This document shows, one piece after another, positions 37,302 to 46,265 of a stretch of DNA of 64,000 bases. This stretch comes from Streptomyces europaeiscabiei (GTDB taxonomy: Bacteria; Actinomycetota; Actinomycetes; Streptomycetales; Streptomycetaceae): positions 7,134,001-7,198,000 of the forward strand of contig NZ_CP107841.1 in NCBI RefSeq assembly GCF_036346855.1, given 5' to 3'. The position numbers were made by a program, and so were the translations under genes. Below the pieces are notes generated by a model. That model had not been told where the DNA came from, made no database searches, and was given only the letters and a program-made list of their open reading frames with translations. How positions within the stretch are numbered: the first letter of the stretch is position 1; each line of letters opens with the position of its first letter.

Positions 37302-39914
37302 ATGGACCCGAACAACCGGGGACCCGCTGAATACGGCCATGACGACGGACAGGCGCAGAGCAAGCGTCCACCACGTGACGCCCTGACGCAGGACTTCGAC
37401 CGGCACGCTCCGGCACTCGCCCGCACCGTCCAGCTCCTCGCGGGCGACTTCCTGCTCACCGTCAACCCCGTCGACGGCAGCGAGATCGAGAACTGCCCGC
37501 CGGGCGAACTGCCTGGTCGGCCCGTGAAACACCCGCCCGCCGAGCGCGCCGCGATCGACAGCGCCGCCCGGCCGCCGGTCCCCCCGGGTCCCTCGCTGCC
37601 CCGGCTGCCCCTGCTCCAGCGCGACGACGAGAGAGGCCGGCTCGTCCGGCTCCTCGCGCGCGGCCGCTCCGTCCGCCTCACCGGCGCCCCCGGCTCCGGC
37701 CGCACCACCCTCCTCGACGCGGTCGCCGAGGACTGCGCGGACCTGGCCCCCGACGGCGTCGTCCGGCTGAGCGGTTTCCGGCGCACGGTCGACGACCTGC
37801 TGTACGAACTGTTCGCAGCCGTGTACAGCACACATCTGTTCCGGCCCGCACGGGAGCAGATCCTCGACGTCGTGCGGGACATCGGCGCGGTCGTCGTCCT
37901 GGACGACCTGGAGTTCGGCGGAATCGCCCTCGACGAGCTGCTCGACGCGACCCCCGAGTGCGCCTTCCTCATCGGCGCCACCCCCGACATCCCCATGCCG
38001 TCCGCCGACGCGCCCCTTGAGGAGATCGTGCTCGGCGGCTTCGACCGGGCCGGCAGCGAGCAGCTCCTCGAGCGTGCCGTCGGGCGGGTGCTCACCGAGG
38101 ACGAGTCGAACTGGGCCGGTGACCTCTGGTTCGAGTCGGAGGGCCTGCCGCTGCGCTTCACCCAGGCCGGGGCGCTGCTCAGGCAGCGGGACCGGCAGCG
38201 GGCCGGCGCGGACGCCGTCGACGAGTTCGGGGTCTTCCAGGACGCGCCGTCACTGGTCGACGCGTCGTTCGGGCCGGCCGCGGACGAGCACGACATCCCC
38301 CTGCCGTCGCTCGCCGAGGGAGCCGCCCCCGCCGCGCTGCTCGCGTCCCGGCTGAGTTCCTCGGCCCGCGAGACCCTCAGGTTCGCGGTCGCCCTCGGCG
38401 GCGAGGTCCCGCACCAGGCGCACCTGCCCGCCCTCGTGGGCGACACCCACGCCGACGCGGCCCTGGGGGAGCTGGTCGGCTGCGCCCTGGTGACACCTGT
38501 CGGCGCCCGCTACCGCCTCGCCGCCGGCGTACGGACCCAGCTGGAGGCCGCCGGTTACGCCGACGACGCCGAGACGCGCGCCGGTGCCGCCGCCCAGCAC
38601 TACGCCTGGTGGGCCGGGCACCCCTCGGTCACCCCCGAGCGGGTCTCGGCGGAGGCGGACGCCGTTCTGGCCGCTCTCACCGCGCTCGTGCCCGGCACGA
38701 CCCCGCCCGGCGAGGGCGAGGAGAGCGCCGCAGTGGTGCTGGCCCGGCAGGCGGCGCCCGCGTTCGCAGCGGGGCAGCGCTGGAGCGCCTGGGAGCGGGC
38801 GCTGCGAGCCGGTGCGGAGGCGGCCGGCCTCGCCGACGAGACCGGCGAACAGGCCTACTTCCACCACGAGCTGGGCGTCCTCGCGCTCTGCTGCGGCCAG
38901 CTGGAGCGCGCCCGGGCCGAGCTGGAGTCCTCCATCGGGCTGCGCAACGTCCTCGCCGACAAGCGCGGCACCGTCGCCGGCCGCAGGGCTCTGGCCCTGG
39001 TCGCCGACCGCTCCGGGGCGACACCGCCCGGCGGGCGTACGGCGGCGGGGGAGGAAGTGCCGGACGCCCGGCGCGAGGAGTCGGCCTCGCCGCCCGGAGG
39101 CGTGCCGTCCCCGTACACACCGACCGGCTTCGGTGCGGTCGGCTCGGGGGCGACGGGTGCGGGGGCGACGACCGGGAGCGGTGGATCGTCCGCAGCCCTT
39201 CCGGTCAACGAAAGCACGCTCGTCACGCACCGGCCCGGCGCCGGTTCGCCCGCGCACGGGCTCAGCAGTCTCAAGGGCCTCGTCGGCGGCGCCCGGCGCA
39301 ACCTGGCCGCCGCGGGTGCGGGCGCGCTGCTCGCCGCCGTCCTGGGCACCGTCGTGACCCTGGGAGCGACCTCCGACCGCAACGGTGACACCCCGGCCGA
39401 GAAGGTCGGCGTCAACCCCTCCGCGAGCGCGGGCGTCGACGACGGCGGGCTCAGTGCGGACCGCCCCAAGACAGGCGGGGACGGCGACGGGCCGGGTGCC
39501 GTGCCCGAGCCGACCGACCCGGGCCCCGACGGCTCGTACGGCACGTCGGACGACCCGGCGCCCACGAGCAGCGCGGGACCGTCGGACGACCCGAGCGGTA
39601 CGGAGGGGCCGACGGGCAAGCCGACGCCGTCCCCGACGAAGACCTCGCCCAAGCCGACACCGACCGACGACCCGACGGACGATCCCACGGACGACCCGAC
39701 CGACGACCCGACGGATGACCCGACGGACGATCCCACGGACGACCCGACCGACGATCCCACGGACGACCCGACGGACGATCCGACCGGCGACCCGCCGCCT
39801 CCGGACACGTCCACCACGGCCGGCGCCCCCACCGCCGGCCAGCCCGTCGAGTCCAGCAGCGCGGCAGGCACCACGAAGGCCACAGTCGGCTCGCCCGGCG
39901 GGACGGTGGCCTGA
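37302..39914 (+). CDS. Large membrane-anchored STAND-like ATPase with a DDPT repeat tail
   Basis: An 870-residue protein. Residues 100-200 have a P-loop (LTGAPGSGRTTLL, about 127-139) and a Walker B (AVVVLDDLEFGG), as in STAND/NB-ARC-type ATPases. A winged-helix or helical region follows, then a short TPR-like segment (YFHHELGVLALCCGQLERARAELE). One transmembrane helix (LAAAGAGALLAAVLGTVVTLG, about 668-688) leads to a disordered exterior tail of about 180 residues with ten exact DDPT repeats. The ATPase is therefore inside and the acidic tail outside. The start ATG 37302 is preceded by a G-run. I do not recognise a characterised function; conserved position beside nucS is noted. Confidence 0.65.
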   Translation: MDPNNRGPAEYGHDDGQAQSKRPPRDALTQDFDRHAPALARTVQLLAGDFLLTVNPVDGSEIENCPPGELPGRPVKHPPAERAAIDSAARPPVPPGPSLPRLPLLQRDDERGRLVRLLARGRSVRLTGAPGSGRTTLLDAVAEDCADLAPDGVVRLSGFRRTVDDLLYELFAAVYSTHLFRPAREQILDVVRDIGAVVVLDDLEFGGIALDELLDATPECAFLIGATPDIPMPSADAPLEEIVLGGFDRAGSEQLLERAVGRVLTEDESNWAGDLWFESEGLPLRFTQAGALLRQRDRQRAGADAVDEFGVFQDAPSLVDASFGPAADEHDIPLPSLAEGAAPAALLASRLSSSARETLRFAVALGGEVPHQAHLPALVGDTHADAALGELVGCALVTPVGARYRLAAGVRTQLEAAGYADDAETRAGAAAQHYAWWAGHPSVTPERVSAEADAVLAALTALVPGTTPPGEGEESAAVVLARQAAPAFAAGQRWSAWERALRAGAEAAGLADETGEQAYFHHELGVLALCCGQLERARAELESSIGLRNVLADKRGTVAGRRALALVADRSGATPPGGRTAAGEEVPDARREESASPPGGVPSPYTPTGFGAVGSGATGAGATTGSGGSSAALPVNESTLVTHRPGAGSPAHGLSSLKGLVGGARRNLAAAGAGALLAAVLGTVVTLGATSDRNGDTPAEKVGVNPSASAGVDDGGLSADRPKTGGDGDGPGAVPEPTDPGPDGSYGTSDDPAPTSSAGPSDDPSGTEGPTGKPTPSPTKTSPKPTPTDDPTDDPTDDPTDDPTDDPTDDPTDDPTDDPTDDPTDDPTGDPPPPDTSTTAGAPTAGQPVESSSAAGTTKATVGSPGGTVA
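39666..39785 (+). repeat. Ten in-frame DDPT coding repeats
   Basis: 120 bases of a 12-bp unit related to GACGACCCGACG encode (Asp-Asp-Pro-Thr)x10 in the exterior tail of the ATPase-like protein. The synonymous codons differ in part (GAT/GAC, CCC/CCG), yet long identical runs remain, so copy-number change by slippage is likely. Confidence 0.9.
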
Positions 39915-39953
39915 GGTTCCGTTCAGCCCGTTCGATGCCCCTTTCGGCAGGAA

Positions 39954-39984
39954 AGGGCCGGGTCCGTTCCTCGGACCCGGCCCT
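39954..39984. terminator. Bidirectional terminator between convergent genes
   Basis: AGGGCCGGGTCCG (39954-39966) pairs perfectly over 13 bp with CGGACCCGGCCCT (39972-39984). It has CTTTCG after it and GAAA before it, so it can serve both the ATPase-like gene and nucS. Confidence 0.9.
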
Positions 39985-39999
39985 CTTTCGTGAAACGGC

Positions 40000-40671
40000 T
40001 CAGAACAGCCGCAGCTTGTCGTCCTCGATGCCGCGCATCGCGTTGTAGTCGAGGACCGTGCAGCCGATGCCGCGGTCGGTGGCGAGGACGCGGGCCTGGG
40101 GCTTGATCTCCTGGGCGGCGAAGATGCCGCGGACCGGCGCGAGGTGCGGGTCGCGGTTCAACAGCTCCAGGTAGCGGGTGAGTTGCTCGACGCCGTCGAT
40201 CTCGCCGCGCCGCTTGATCTCGACCGCGACGGTCGCGCCGTCCGCGTCCCGGCACAGGATGTCGACGGGCCCGATGGCCGTCATGTACTCGCGGCGGATG
40301 AGCGTGTAGCCCTCACCGAGGGTCTCGATGCGGTCGGCGAGGAGTTCCTGGAGGTGCGCCTCGACGCCGTCCTTGATCAGGCCGGGGTCGACGCCCAGTT
40401 CGTGCGACGAGTCGTGGAGGACTTCCTCCATCGTGATGATGAGCTTCTCGCCGGCCTTGTTGATGACGGTCCAGACCCCCTCCTCGTCTCCCGATCCCTC
40501 CTTCAGCGTGCAGGGCGGCGACATCCAGTTGAGGGGCTTGTAGGCGCGGTCGTCCGCGTGGATCGAGACGCTGCCGTCCGCCTTCACCAGGATCAGACGG
40601 GGGGCCGAGGGGAGATGGGCGGTGAGCCGGCCCGCGTAGTCGACGGAGCAGCGGGCAATGACGAGACGCAT
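40000..40671 (-). CDS. nucS: Mismatch-specific endonuclease NucS
   Basis: A 223-residue homodimeric nuclease that makes double-strand cuts at G-T, G-G and T-T mismatches. It is the core of the non-canonical mismatch repair of actinobacteria, which lack MutS/MutL. The C-terminal RecB-like domain carries D137 (GPVDILC), E151 and K153 (VAVEIKRRG). The last residues KLRLF form the known sliding-clamp binding tail. The N-terminal [20 protein letters not shown] is the standard start; a slightly longer frame to 40680 is less likely. It is convergent with the ATPase-like gene. Confidence 0.97.
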   Translation of the reverse strand: MRLVIARCSVDYAGRLTAHLPSAPRLILVKADGSVSIHADDRAYKPLNWMSPPCTLKEGSGDEEGVWTVINKAGEKLIITMEEVLHDSSHELGVDPGLIKDGVEAHLQELLADRIETLGEGYTLIRREYMTAIGPVDILCRDADGATVAVEIKRRGEIDGVEQLTRYLELLNRDPHLAPVRGIFAAQEIKPQARVLATDRGIGCTVLDYNAMRGIEDDKLRLF

Positions 40672-41064
40672 GGTCGGCAACGCTACTCGACGCCGACGGG
40701 TGCGCGCGATTCGACCGCCGGAAGTGCCTCGGGCGCAGGCCCCTCCACTGTCGCGCGGCCCACCGGGGACCGTTCGACTGCCATGCCGGTCCCACGTGAT
40801 GACTGTCGCCCTCCGTCACGCTCTTTTGCCCCTCACGTGGGCCTCCGCCGTCCCCCGGCATGTGCCTCTGTCAACTCCTGTTCGGCATTGGCTGATTGTG
40901 TGCGTCCCGCGCCTTGTCGTTGCGCGCAATCTCCTGGTGCGGTCACGTTCGGTTGCTTACCGTAGAAACTGGAGGTCGCGAACCGTGCACTCTGCGTGTT
41001 CGGTAACGCGAACTCCGACCTGTCCGTCAACCCCCGCTGTTGTGGGGGTGCGAGAGGAGAACCC
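40672..41064. other. Divergent intergenic region between nucS and the SCO5389-family gene
   Basis: These 393 bases serve as promoter region for both flanking genes. TACCGT near 40959 is a possible -10 for the rightward gene. A 6-bp stem ACCCCC (41030-41035) with GGGGGT (41044-41049) lies just upstream of its GAGAGGAGAA ribosome binding site. No coding frame is convincing. Confidence 0.5.
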
Positions 41065-41457
41065 ATGTCGCTCGACGTCTCACCGGCCCTACTCGAACAG
41101 GCCGAGCGAGGCGAGGTCGACGAAGCCGCCTTCGTCGACTGCGTCCGGACCTCCCTGCCCTACGCGTGGGAGATGATCAGCTCTCTGGTGGCCCAGCTGA
41201 AGGTCGACGGCGGAGAGTTCGCCGACAACCAGACGCCCCCGCCGGACGAGCAGGCACGCGGACAACTGCTGCGCGCGCTCGCCAGTGACGCGATTCGCGG
41301 CGCGCTGCAGCGGCACTTCGGTGTACGCCTGGCCTTCCAGAACTGCCACCGGGTGGCGGTGTTCCCGCTGGACCCGTCCGTGGACGACAGGCTGGCCCGC
41401 TTCACCTCGATCCGCGGCCAACTCCTCAACCAGTCCGCGGAACTCCGGGACTGCTGA
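41065..41457 (+). CDS. SCO5389 family protein
   Basis: A 130-residue soluble protein, predicted mostly helical (MSLDVSPALLEQAERGEVDEAAFVDCVR, SSLVAQLKVDGGEFADNQTPPPDEQARGQLLRALASDAIRGAL). It is a conserved actinomycete protein known only by the S. coelicolor locus name. The surrounding genes give no clear clue. ATG 41065 has GAGAGGAGAA upstream and starts the homology; the frame continues upstream but without conservation. Function unknown. Confidence 0.8.
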   Translation: MSLDVSPALLEQAERGEVDEAAFVDCVRTSLPYAWEMISSLVAQLKVDGGEFADNQTPPPDEQARGQLLRALASDAIRGALQRHFGVRLAFQNCHRVAVFPLDPSVDDRLARFTSIRGQLLNQSAELRDC

Positions 41458-41536
41458 GGTCGTGACGCACCACGGCTTGCCGCTCCAACCGCGGGAGGTG
41501 CTTCAGTAACCGGGGCGGCAAGCTCCCCGCAGTGGC

Positions 41537-42565
41537 TCAGCCGAGGTGAGGCAGCACCTCGGCACCGAGTCGCCGTACGTTCTCCTCCGTCGCCGCCAGA
41601 TCGCCGGAGCCCTCGACGAGCAGGGCGAAGCGGGAGATGCCCGTCCGCTCGCTGGTGGCCGCGAGGCGGTCGGCGCACAGCCGGGGAGTCCCCACCGGGT
41701 GCAGCCCGCAGAGCAGTTCGGTGTACGCCAGCGGGTCCCGCATGGAGCGGGCGCGGCCGTCGACGGTCACATGGGCGTCGAGGCCCTGCTTCAGCCAGCC
41801 CGGCATCGCCTTGGTGAGCGCCTCCACGGCGTCGGTGCGCCGGTCCGCGATCTGGCAGACGCCGGCCGAGACATGGGCCGCGCCGGAGATCTCCTCCGGC
41901 GAACGGCCCGCCGCGCGGGCGTGCTTGCGCCACAGCGCGACCATCTCGGCCTTCTCCTCGTCCCCGACGTGCATCCCGAGGAGCATCGACAGTCCGCGCT
42001 CGGCGGCCAGCCGGACGCTCGTCGGTGAGGTGCAGGCGACGACGACCTCGGGTCCGGGCGTCTCGTCCAGGTCCTCGGCGGGCCTGGGCACGACGGGGAC
42101 CTCGCGGAAGCTGAATCGTTCCCCCGAGGCGGACACCGAGGGCTCCCGCAGCCAGCGCACCAGCAGATCGAGTGATTCCGGGAACCCCTTCTCGTACGCT
42201 TCGAGTCCGGCGCCGAACACCTCCAGATCGACCCACGGTCCGCCGCGTCCGACGCCCAGCGAGAAGCGTCCGCCGGACGTCACGTGCAGCAGGGCGGCCT
42301 GTTCGCCCAGGGCCACGGGATGGACGGTGGGCAGCACGCTGACCGCCGTGCCGACCCTGATCCGCCGGGTGCGGCCCAGCAGCAACGCGGCGAGTGTGAT
42401 GGCCGACGGGCAGGTGCCGTACGGCACGAAATGGTGCTCGGCCAGCCAGACCGCGTCCAGCCCGGCCTCCTCGGCCACTTCCGCCGTCCGTACCGCCCGG
42501 TGGAGCGCTTCTCCCTGGCCCTGGCCGGGGAACTGGGCGCCCAGTACAAATGTTCCTACGTGCAT
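41537..42565 (-). CDS. LLM-class flavin-dependent oxidoreductase
   Basis: A 342-residue TIM-barrel of the bacterial luciferase-like monooxygenase superfamily, using FMN or F420. Family segments are VWLAEHHFVPYGTCPSAITLAALLLGRT, RRIRVGTAVSVLPTVHPV and SGGRFSLGVGRGG. The EHHF segment is of the type that binds flavin in the FMN-dependent LLM group. Substrate is not predictable. ATG 42565 has AGGAAG upstream. It is transcribed alone, divergent from the next gene. Confidence 0.88.
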   Translation of the reverse strand: MHVGTFVLGAQFPGQGQGEALHRAVRTAEVAEEAGLDAVWLAEHHFVPYGTCPSAITLAALLLGRTRRIRVGTAVSVLPTVHPVALGEQAALLHVTSGGRFSLGVGRGGPWVDLEVFGAGLEAYEKGFPESLDLLVRWLREPSVSASGERFSFREVPVVPRPAEDLDETPGPEVVVACTSPTSVRLAAERGLSMLLGMHVGDEEKAEMVALWRKHARAAGRSPEEISGAAHVSAGVCQIADRRTDAVEALTKAMPGWLKQGLDAHVTVDGRARSMRDPLAYTELLCGLHPVGTPRLCADRLAATSERTGISRFALLVEGSGDLAATEENVRRLGAEVLPHLG

Positions 42566-42786
42566 CGCTCTTCCTGCTTCCTCGGCTCCGACTCAGGAGC
42601 TCCCCCACCGGCATAACCGTGTGACACGTGCCGAAGTCACGGCTTGGCGGCGAGATTTGCGGATTGTCTGCAGAATGGGCCGGGCGGAGGGCGATCTGGG
42701 AGGTTTGGTGACGTACGCATACCCCCACCGGGCCCGCGTAGGCTGGACACCAATCCTGCTCCCTGTATAGCCCCGTGAGGTGTCCC

Positions 42787-43128
42787 GTGTCCCCGCGTCG
42801 CAACCGCCCCAAGGGCGATGGTTCGTCGGGTCCGTCAGGCCGCAGCGCAGAAGACGACCGGTCGGACCGGTACGGCGGCTGGCAGACCAGCGAGCCCTGG
42901 CAGGGCGAGGAGTGGAGCGTGCGTCATGTGGCGGGCGCGAGTGCGGCGGGCAAGACCTACCGCTGCCCCGGCTGCGACCAGATGATCGCATCGGGGATGC
43001 CGCATCTCGTCGCCTGGCCCGAGCACTCGGGTGTCGACGAGCGCCGGCACTGGCACAAGGCCTGCTGGAACGCGAAGGACCGCCGCACCTCGCGGGTGCA
43101 GCGGTCCCGTAACGCGCCGCGGTTCTGA
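42787..43128 (+). CDS. Small zinc-finger-like protein
   Basis: A 113-residue basic protein. The last 60 residues contain CPGCDQMI, HLVAWPEH and RRHWHKACW, a Cys/His arrangement that could hold one zinc ion in a treble-clef-like fold. The N terminus is polar and probably disordered (RRNRPKGDGSSGPSGRSAEDDRSD). Relatives in Streptomyces are sometimes labelled ATP/GTP-binding, but no P-loop is seen. GTG 42787 has GAGG upstream. It may bind nucleic acid; that is inference. Confidence 0.75.
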   Translation: MSPRRNRPKGDGSSGPSGRSAEDDRSDRYGGWQTSEPWQGEEWSVRHVAGASAAGKTYRCPGCDQMIASGMPHLVAWPEHSGVDERRHWHKACWNAKDRRTSRVQRSRNAPRF

Positions 43129-43145
43129 CCCCGCGGCCTTCTCGA

Positions 43146-44012
43146 TCACACGTCCCGCTGCTCCAGCAGCGCGTAGGCGCCGACGAACGACGCCGCCACC
43201 AGTCCGGTCATGATCCACAGCGGCTCCCAGCCGGACGGGCCCGACTGGCTGAGCTCCGAGCCGTAGAAGACGCTGAGCTGGCTCGGGATCGAGTACTCCA
43301 GCAGGAACTCCTGCACTTCCTTCAGCGACTCCGAGAACATGAAGATCGCGATGACCAGCGGGGCGAGGAAGACGCCGAGCATGAGCGTGATCGCACCGGC
43401 GGAGTGCCGGATCACCGAGCCCATCAGCAGCGCCAGCAGCCCGAAGAGCGCCAGGAAGAGGCTCACGCCGACCGTGGCCTTGAACCACTCCTCGCCGTCG
43501 GGGCTCGCCGCGCCGTGGCCCTCCAGGATCGCCACCGTGGCGAAGCTGACGAACGCGGTGGACACCAGGGTGACCGTGAACACGAGCGCGAAGAACACGA
43601 TCGCCTTCGCGACGAGGATCCGGCCGCGGCTCGGGCACGCGGTCATCGTGGTCCGGATCATCCCCGTGCCGTACTCGGAGGAGGTGGTCAGCACCCCGAG
43701 CGTGAGGAGGCAGACGCTTCCGATCATCAGCCCGAACAGGCCGATGCCCAGCGGGGACCCGCCCTCCAGGTTCATGTCCGTGCCGGCGGCGATGAGCGCG
43801 AAGAGCAGACCGAGGCCGATCACCAGGACGACGAAGACGCCGAGCGTCCAGATCGTCGAGCGGACCGACTTGATCTTCGTCCACTCCGAGGCGATCGCGT
43901 GCCCGAGGTGGGTGCGCACCACCGGGATCGGCGAGGTGTACGAAGTGCCCGGCGCGCCCTGCCAGTTGGGGGCCGGTGGCTGCTGGGTGAGGGGAGGCTG
44001 GGGCGTGCTCAT
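43146..44012 (-). CDS. ABC transporter permease (ABC-2 type), system 1
   Basis: A 288-residue membrane protein with six helices (for example TIWTLGVFVVLVIGLGLLFAL and LFGLMIGSVCLLTLGVLTTS). A Pro/Gln-rich cytosolic N terminus of about 30 residues precedes SEWTKIKSVRSTIWTL, the family amphipathic start. The segment SSEYGTGMIRTTMTACPSRGRILVAKA is the coupling region. Start ATG 44012 overlaps the ATPase stop, so it is cotranslated with its ATPase. It is homologous to the permease at 45.5 kb, which implies duplication. Substrate unknown; drug or lipid export is typical. Confidence 0.9.
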   Translation of the reverse strand: MSTPQPPLTQQPPAPNWQGAPGTSYTSPIPVVRTHLGHAIASEWTKIKSVRSTIWTLGVFVVLVIGLGLLFALIAAGTDMNLEGGSPLGIGLFGLMIGSVCLLTLGVLTTSSEYGTGMIRTTMTACPSRGRILVAKAIVFFALVFTVTLVSTAFVSFATVAILEGHGAASPDGEEWFKATVGVSLFLALFGLLALLMGSVIRHSAGAITLMLGVFLAPLVIAIFMFSESLKEVQEFLLEYSIPSQLSVFYGSELSQSGPSGWEPLWIMTGLVAASFVGAYALLEQRDV

Positions 44013-45295
44013 CGGGCGTCCTCGGACTTCGTCAGGTCGGCGGCGGGCGCGGCGGCAGGCGCGGCGGAGGCGGCCTGTACGGGGGCGGGCGCGGCGGAGG
44101 GCTGCGCGGGGGCCTGGGGCGCGGCCTCGGCGTACGGGTTCGGCTGGGGCTGCCCGGGGGCCGGAGCCGGGCCGGCGGGCGCCGGAGCGCCGTACGGACC
44201 GGCCGGCGGCTGACCCGGCTGCTGTCCGTGCGGCACGGGCTGACCCTGCGGCGCGTACGGCTGGCCGCCCTGCTGCGGAGCCGGCGGGGCGTACCAGCCC
44301 GGCTGGCCCTGCCCGGGCACCGGCATGGGCGGCTGCGCGCCGGGCGGCAGGGGCTGCTGGAAACCGGTCTTCTGGTCGGTCGTCGACCGGTAGTCGACGG
44401 CGCCCTGCGTCATCCGCATGTACGCCTCCTCCAGCGACGCCTGGTGCGGCGACAGCTCCCACAGGCGTACGTCGGCGCCGTGCGCGAGGTCGCTGATGCG
44501 GGGGAGCGGCAGCCCCATGACGCGCAGCGCGCCGTCCTGCTCGGGCAGCACCTGGCCGCCCGCCCCGGTCAGCGCGGCCGTCAGCTTCTCGCGCTGCTGC
44601 GGCTCGGTGTCCGGCGTCCGGACGCGCGCGAAGTCGGCGGAGTTCGCCGAGATGAAGTCCTTGATGCTCATGTCGGAGAGCAGCTGGCCGCGCCCGATCA
44701 CGATGAGGTGGTCGGCGGTCAGCGCCATCTCGCTCATGAGGTGCGAGGAGACGAAGACCGTACGGCCCTCGGCGGCGAGCGCCTTCATCAGGTTGCGGAC
44801 CCAGAGGATGCCCTCGGGGTCGAGGCCGTTGACCGGCTCGTCGAAGAGCAGCACCTGCGGGTCGCCGAGCAGCGCGGCGGCGATGCCGAGCCGCTGGCCC
44901 ATGCCGAGTGAGAAGCCCTTGGAGCGCTTCTTGGCCACGTCCTGGAGGCCGACGACGCCCAGCACCTCGTCCACCCGGCGGGCCGGAATGCCCGACAGCT
45001 GCGCCAGGGACAGCAGGTGGTTGCGGGCGTGCCGACCGCCGTGCACCGCCTTGGCGTCGAGGAGGGCACCGACCTGACGGGCGGCGCTCGGCAGCTTGCG
45101 GTACGGATAGCCGCCGATCGTCACCTGCCCCGACGTGGGATTGTCCAGGCCGAGGATCATGCGCATCGTCGTCGACTTGCCTGAGCCGTTGGGCCCCAGG
45201 AAGCCGGTGACGGCCCCCGGCCGCACCTGGAAGGAAAGGTTGTACACGGCCGTCTTGGCGCCGTAGCGCTTCGTCAGGCCGACTGCCTCGATCAT
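44009..45295 (-). CDS. ABC transporter ATPase with long Pro/Gln/Ala tail, system 1
   Basis: A 428-residue ATPase. Walker A is GPNGSGKST (residues 34-42), the signature is SLGMGQRLGIA in place of LSGGQ, Walker B is VLLFDEPVNGLDPEGI and the switch His is in VSSHLM. These are traits of the DrrA/bacitracin-type exporters. After about residue 310 comes a disordered tail of about 120 residues rich in Pro, Gln, Gly and Ala (GQPYAPQGQPVPHGQQPGQP). The neighbouring ATPase lacks such a tail. ATG 45295 is taken; GGAG lies only 1 base away, so a GTG at 45304 remains possible. Confidence 0.9.
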   Translation of the reverse strand: MIEAVGLTKRYGAKTAVYNLSFQVRPGAVTGFLGPNGSGKSTTMRMILGLDNPTSGQVTIGGYPYRKLPSAARQVGALLDAKAVHGGRHARNHLLSLAQLSGIPARRVDEVLGVVGLQDVAKKRSKGFSLGMGQRLGIAAALLGDPQVLLFDEPVNGLDPEGILWVRNLMKALAAEGRTVFVSSHLMSEMALTADHLIVIGRGQLLSDMSIKDFISANSADFARVRTPDTEPQQREKLTAALTGAGGQVLPEQDGALRVMGLPLPRISDLAHGADVRLWELSPHQASLEEAYMRMTQGAVDYRSTTDQKTGFQQPLPPGAQPPMPVPGQGQPGWYAPPAPQQGGQPYAPQGQPVPHGQQPGQPPAGPYGAPAPAGPAPAPGQPQPNPYAEAAPQAPAQPSAAPAPVQAASAAPAAAPAADLTKSEDAR

Positions 45296-45491
45296 TCTCC
45301 GCACCCATCGAACAGATCAGGACGTCCGAGGACGTCGGGGCGCACGCCCCCGTAAGGATTAGGAGCTTATCGGGGCGTTGACGGTTCCACCCAAGAGCAA
45401 GTAAAACCACGCAGGTCACTGAGGCATCGGCTTGGCATGTACGTAACCGCCGGTCGGGCCGCTGATCACGGGTGACGGCCACCTGCCCCGG

Positions 45492-46262
45492 TCAGGCGTC
45501 ACGCTTCCTCAGCATCAGATACCCGCCGAGCAGGGCCGCGGCCACCCACAGCGTCATGATGCCGAGGCCGCCCCAGGGTCCGTACGGAGTGTCGTCGTCC
45601 ACGGGGGTGACCACCTGCATGATCTTGCTGCCGGCCTGGTCGGGCAGGTACCGGCCGATCTTCTCGGTGGCGCCGACGTTGCCCAGGATGTTGGAGATCA
45701 GGAAGAAGAACGGCATCAGGATGCCGAGCGACAGCATCGGGCTGCGCAGCATCGCCGCGACGCCCATCGAGAACATGGCGATGAGGGTCATGTAGAGCCC
45801 GCCGCCGAAGACCGCGCGCAGCACGCCCGGATCGCCGATCTCGGCCCGGTGCGAGCCGAGCATCGCCTGCCCCAGGAAGAACGTCACGAAGCTGGTCGCG
45901 AGACCCACCACGAAGGCGAGGACGGTGGCCACCGCGATCTTGCAGAGAAGGAAGGTGCCCCGCTGCGGCACGGCGGCCAGCGATGTCCGGATCATGCCGG
46001 TGCTGTACTCGTTCGACACCACCAGCACCCCGAACACGATCATCGCCAGCTGCCCGAGGGTCATCCCCGCGAAGCTGATGAACGTCGGGTCGAACGAGAG
46101 CCGGTCGTCGCGGCTCAGATTGTCGAACTCGTTCTTCGACAGCAGCGAGATCAGCACGCCGAGCGCGATCGTGACGACCCCCGCCAGCGACAGCGTCCAC
46201 ACCGTGGACGCCACCGAACGGATCTTGGTCCACTCCGAGCGGACCACCTGGGTGGCGGCCAT
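45492..46262 (-). CDS. ABC transporter permease (ABC-2 type), system 2
   Basis: A 256-residue protein with six helices. It begins directly with QVVRSEWTKIRSVASTVWTLSLAGV, matching system 1 without its Pro-rich start. The segment SNEYSTGMIRTSLAAVPQRGTFLLCKI is the coupling region. It starts 3 bases after the ATPase gene at 46266, so the two are one operon. Substrate unknown. Confidence 0.9.
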   Translation of the reverse strand: MAATQVVRSEWTKIRSVASTVWTLSLAGVVTIALGVLISLLSKNEFDNLSRDDRLSFDPTFISFAGMTLGQLAMIVFGVLVVSNEYSTGMIRTSLAAVPQRGTFLLCKIAVATVLAFVVGLATSFVTFFLGQAMLGSHRAEIGDPGVLRAVFGGGLYMTLIAMFSMGVAAMLRSPMLSLGILMPFFFLISNILGNVGATEKIGRYLPDQAGSKIMQVVTPVDDDTPYGPWGGLGIMTLWVAAALLGGYLMLRKRDA

Positions 46263-46265
46263 GCG

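Noticed and set aside
44009..44380. The Pro/Gln-rich tail of the ABC ATPase as a separate gene
   Set aside because: It is in frame with the ATPase without an internal ribosome binding site and it overlaps the permease start as expected for the ATPase stop.
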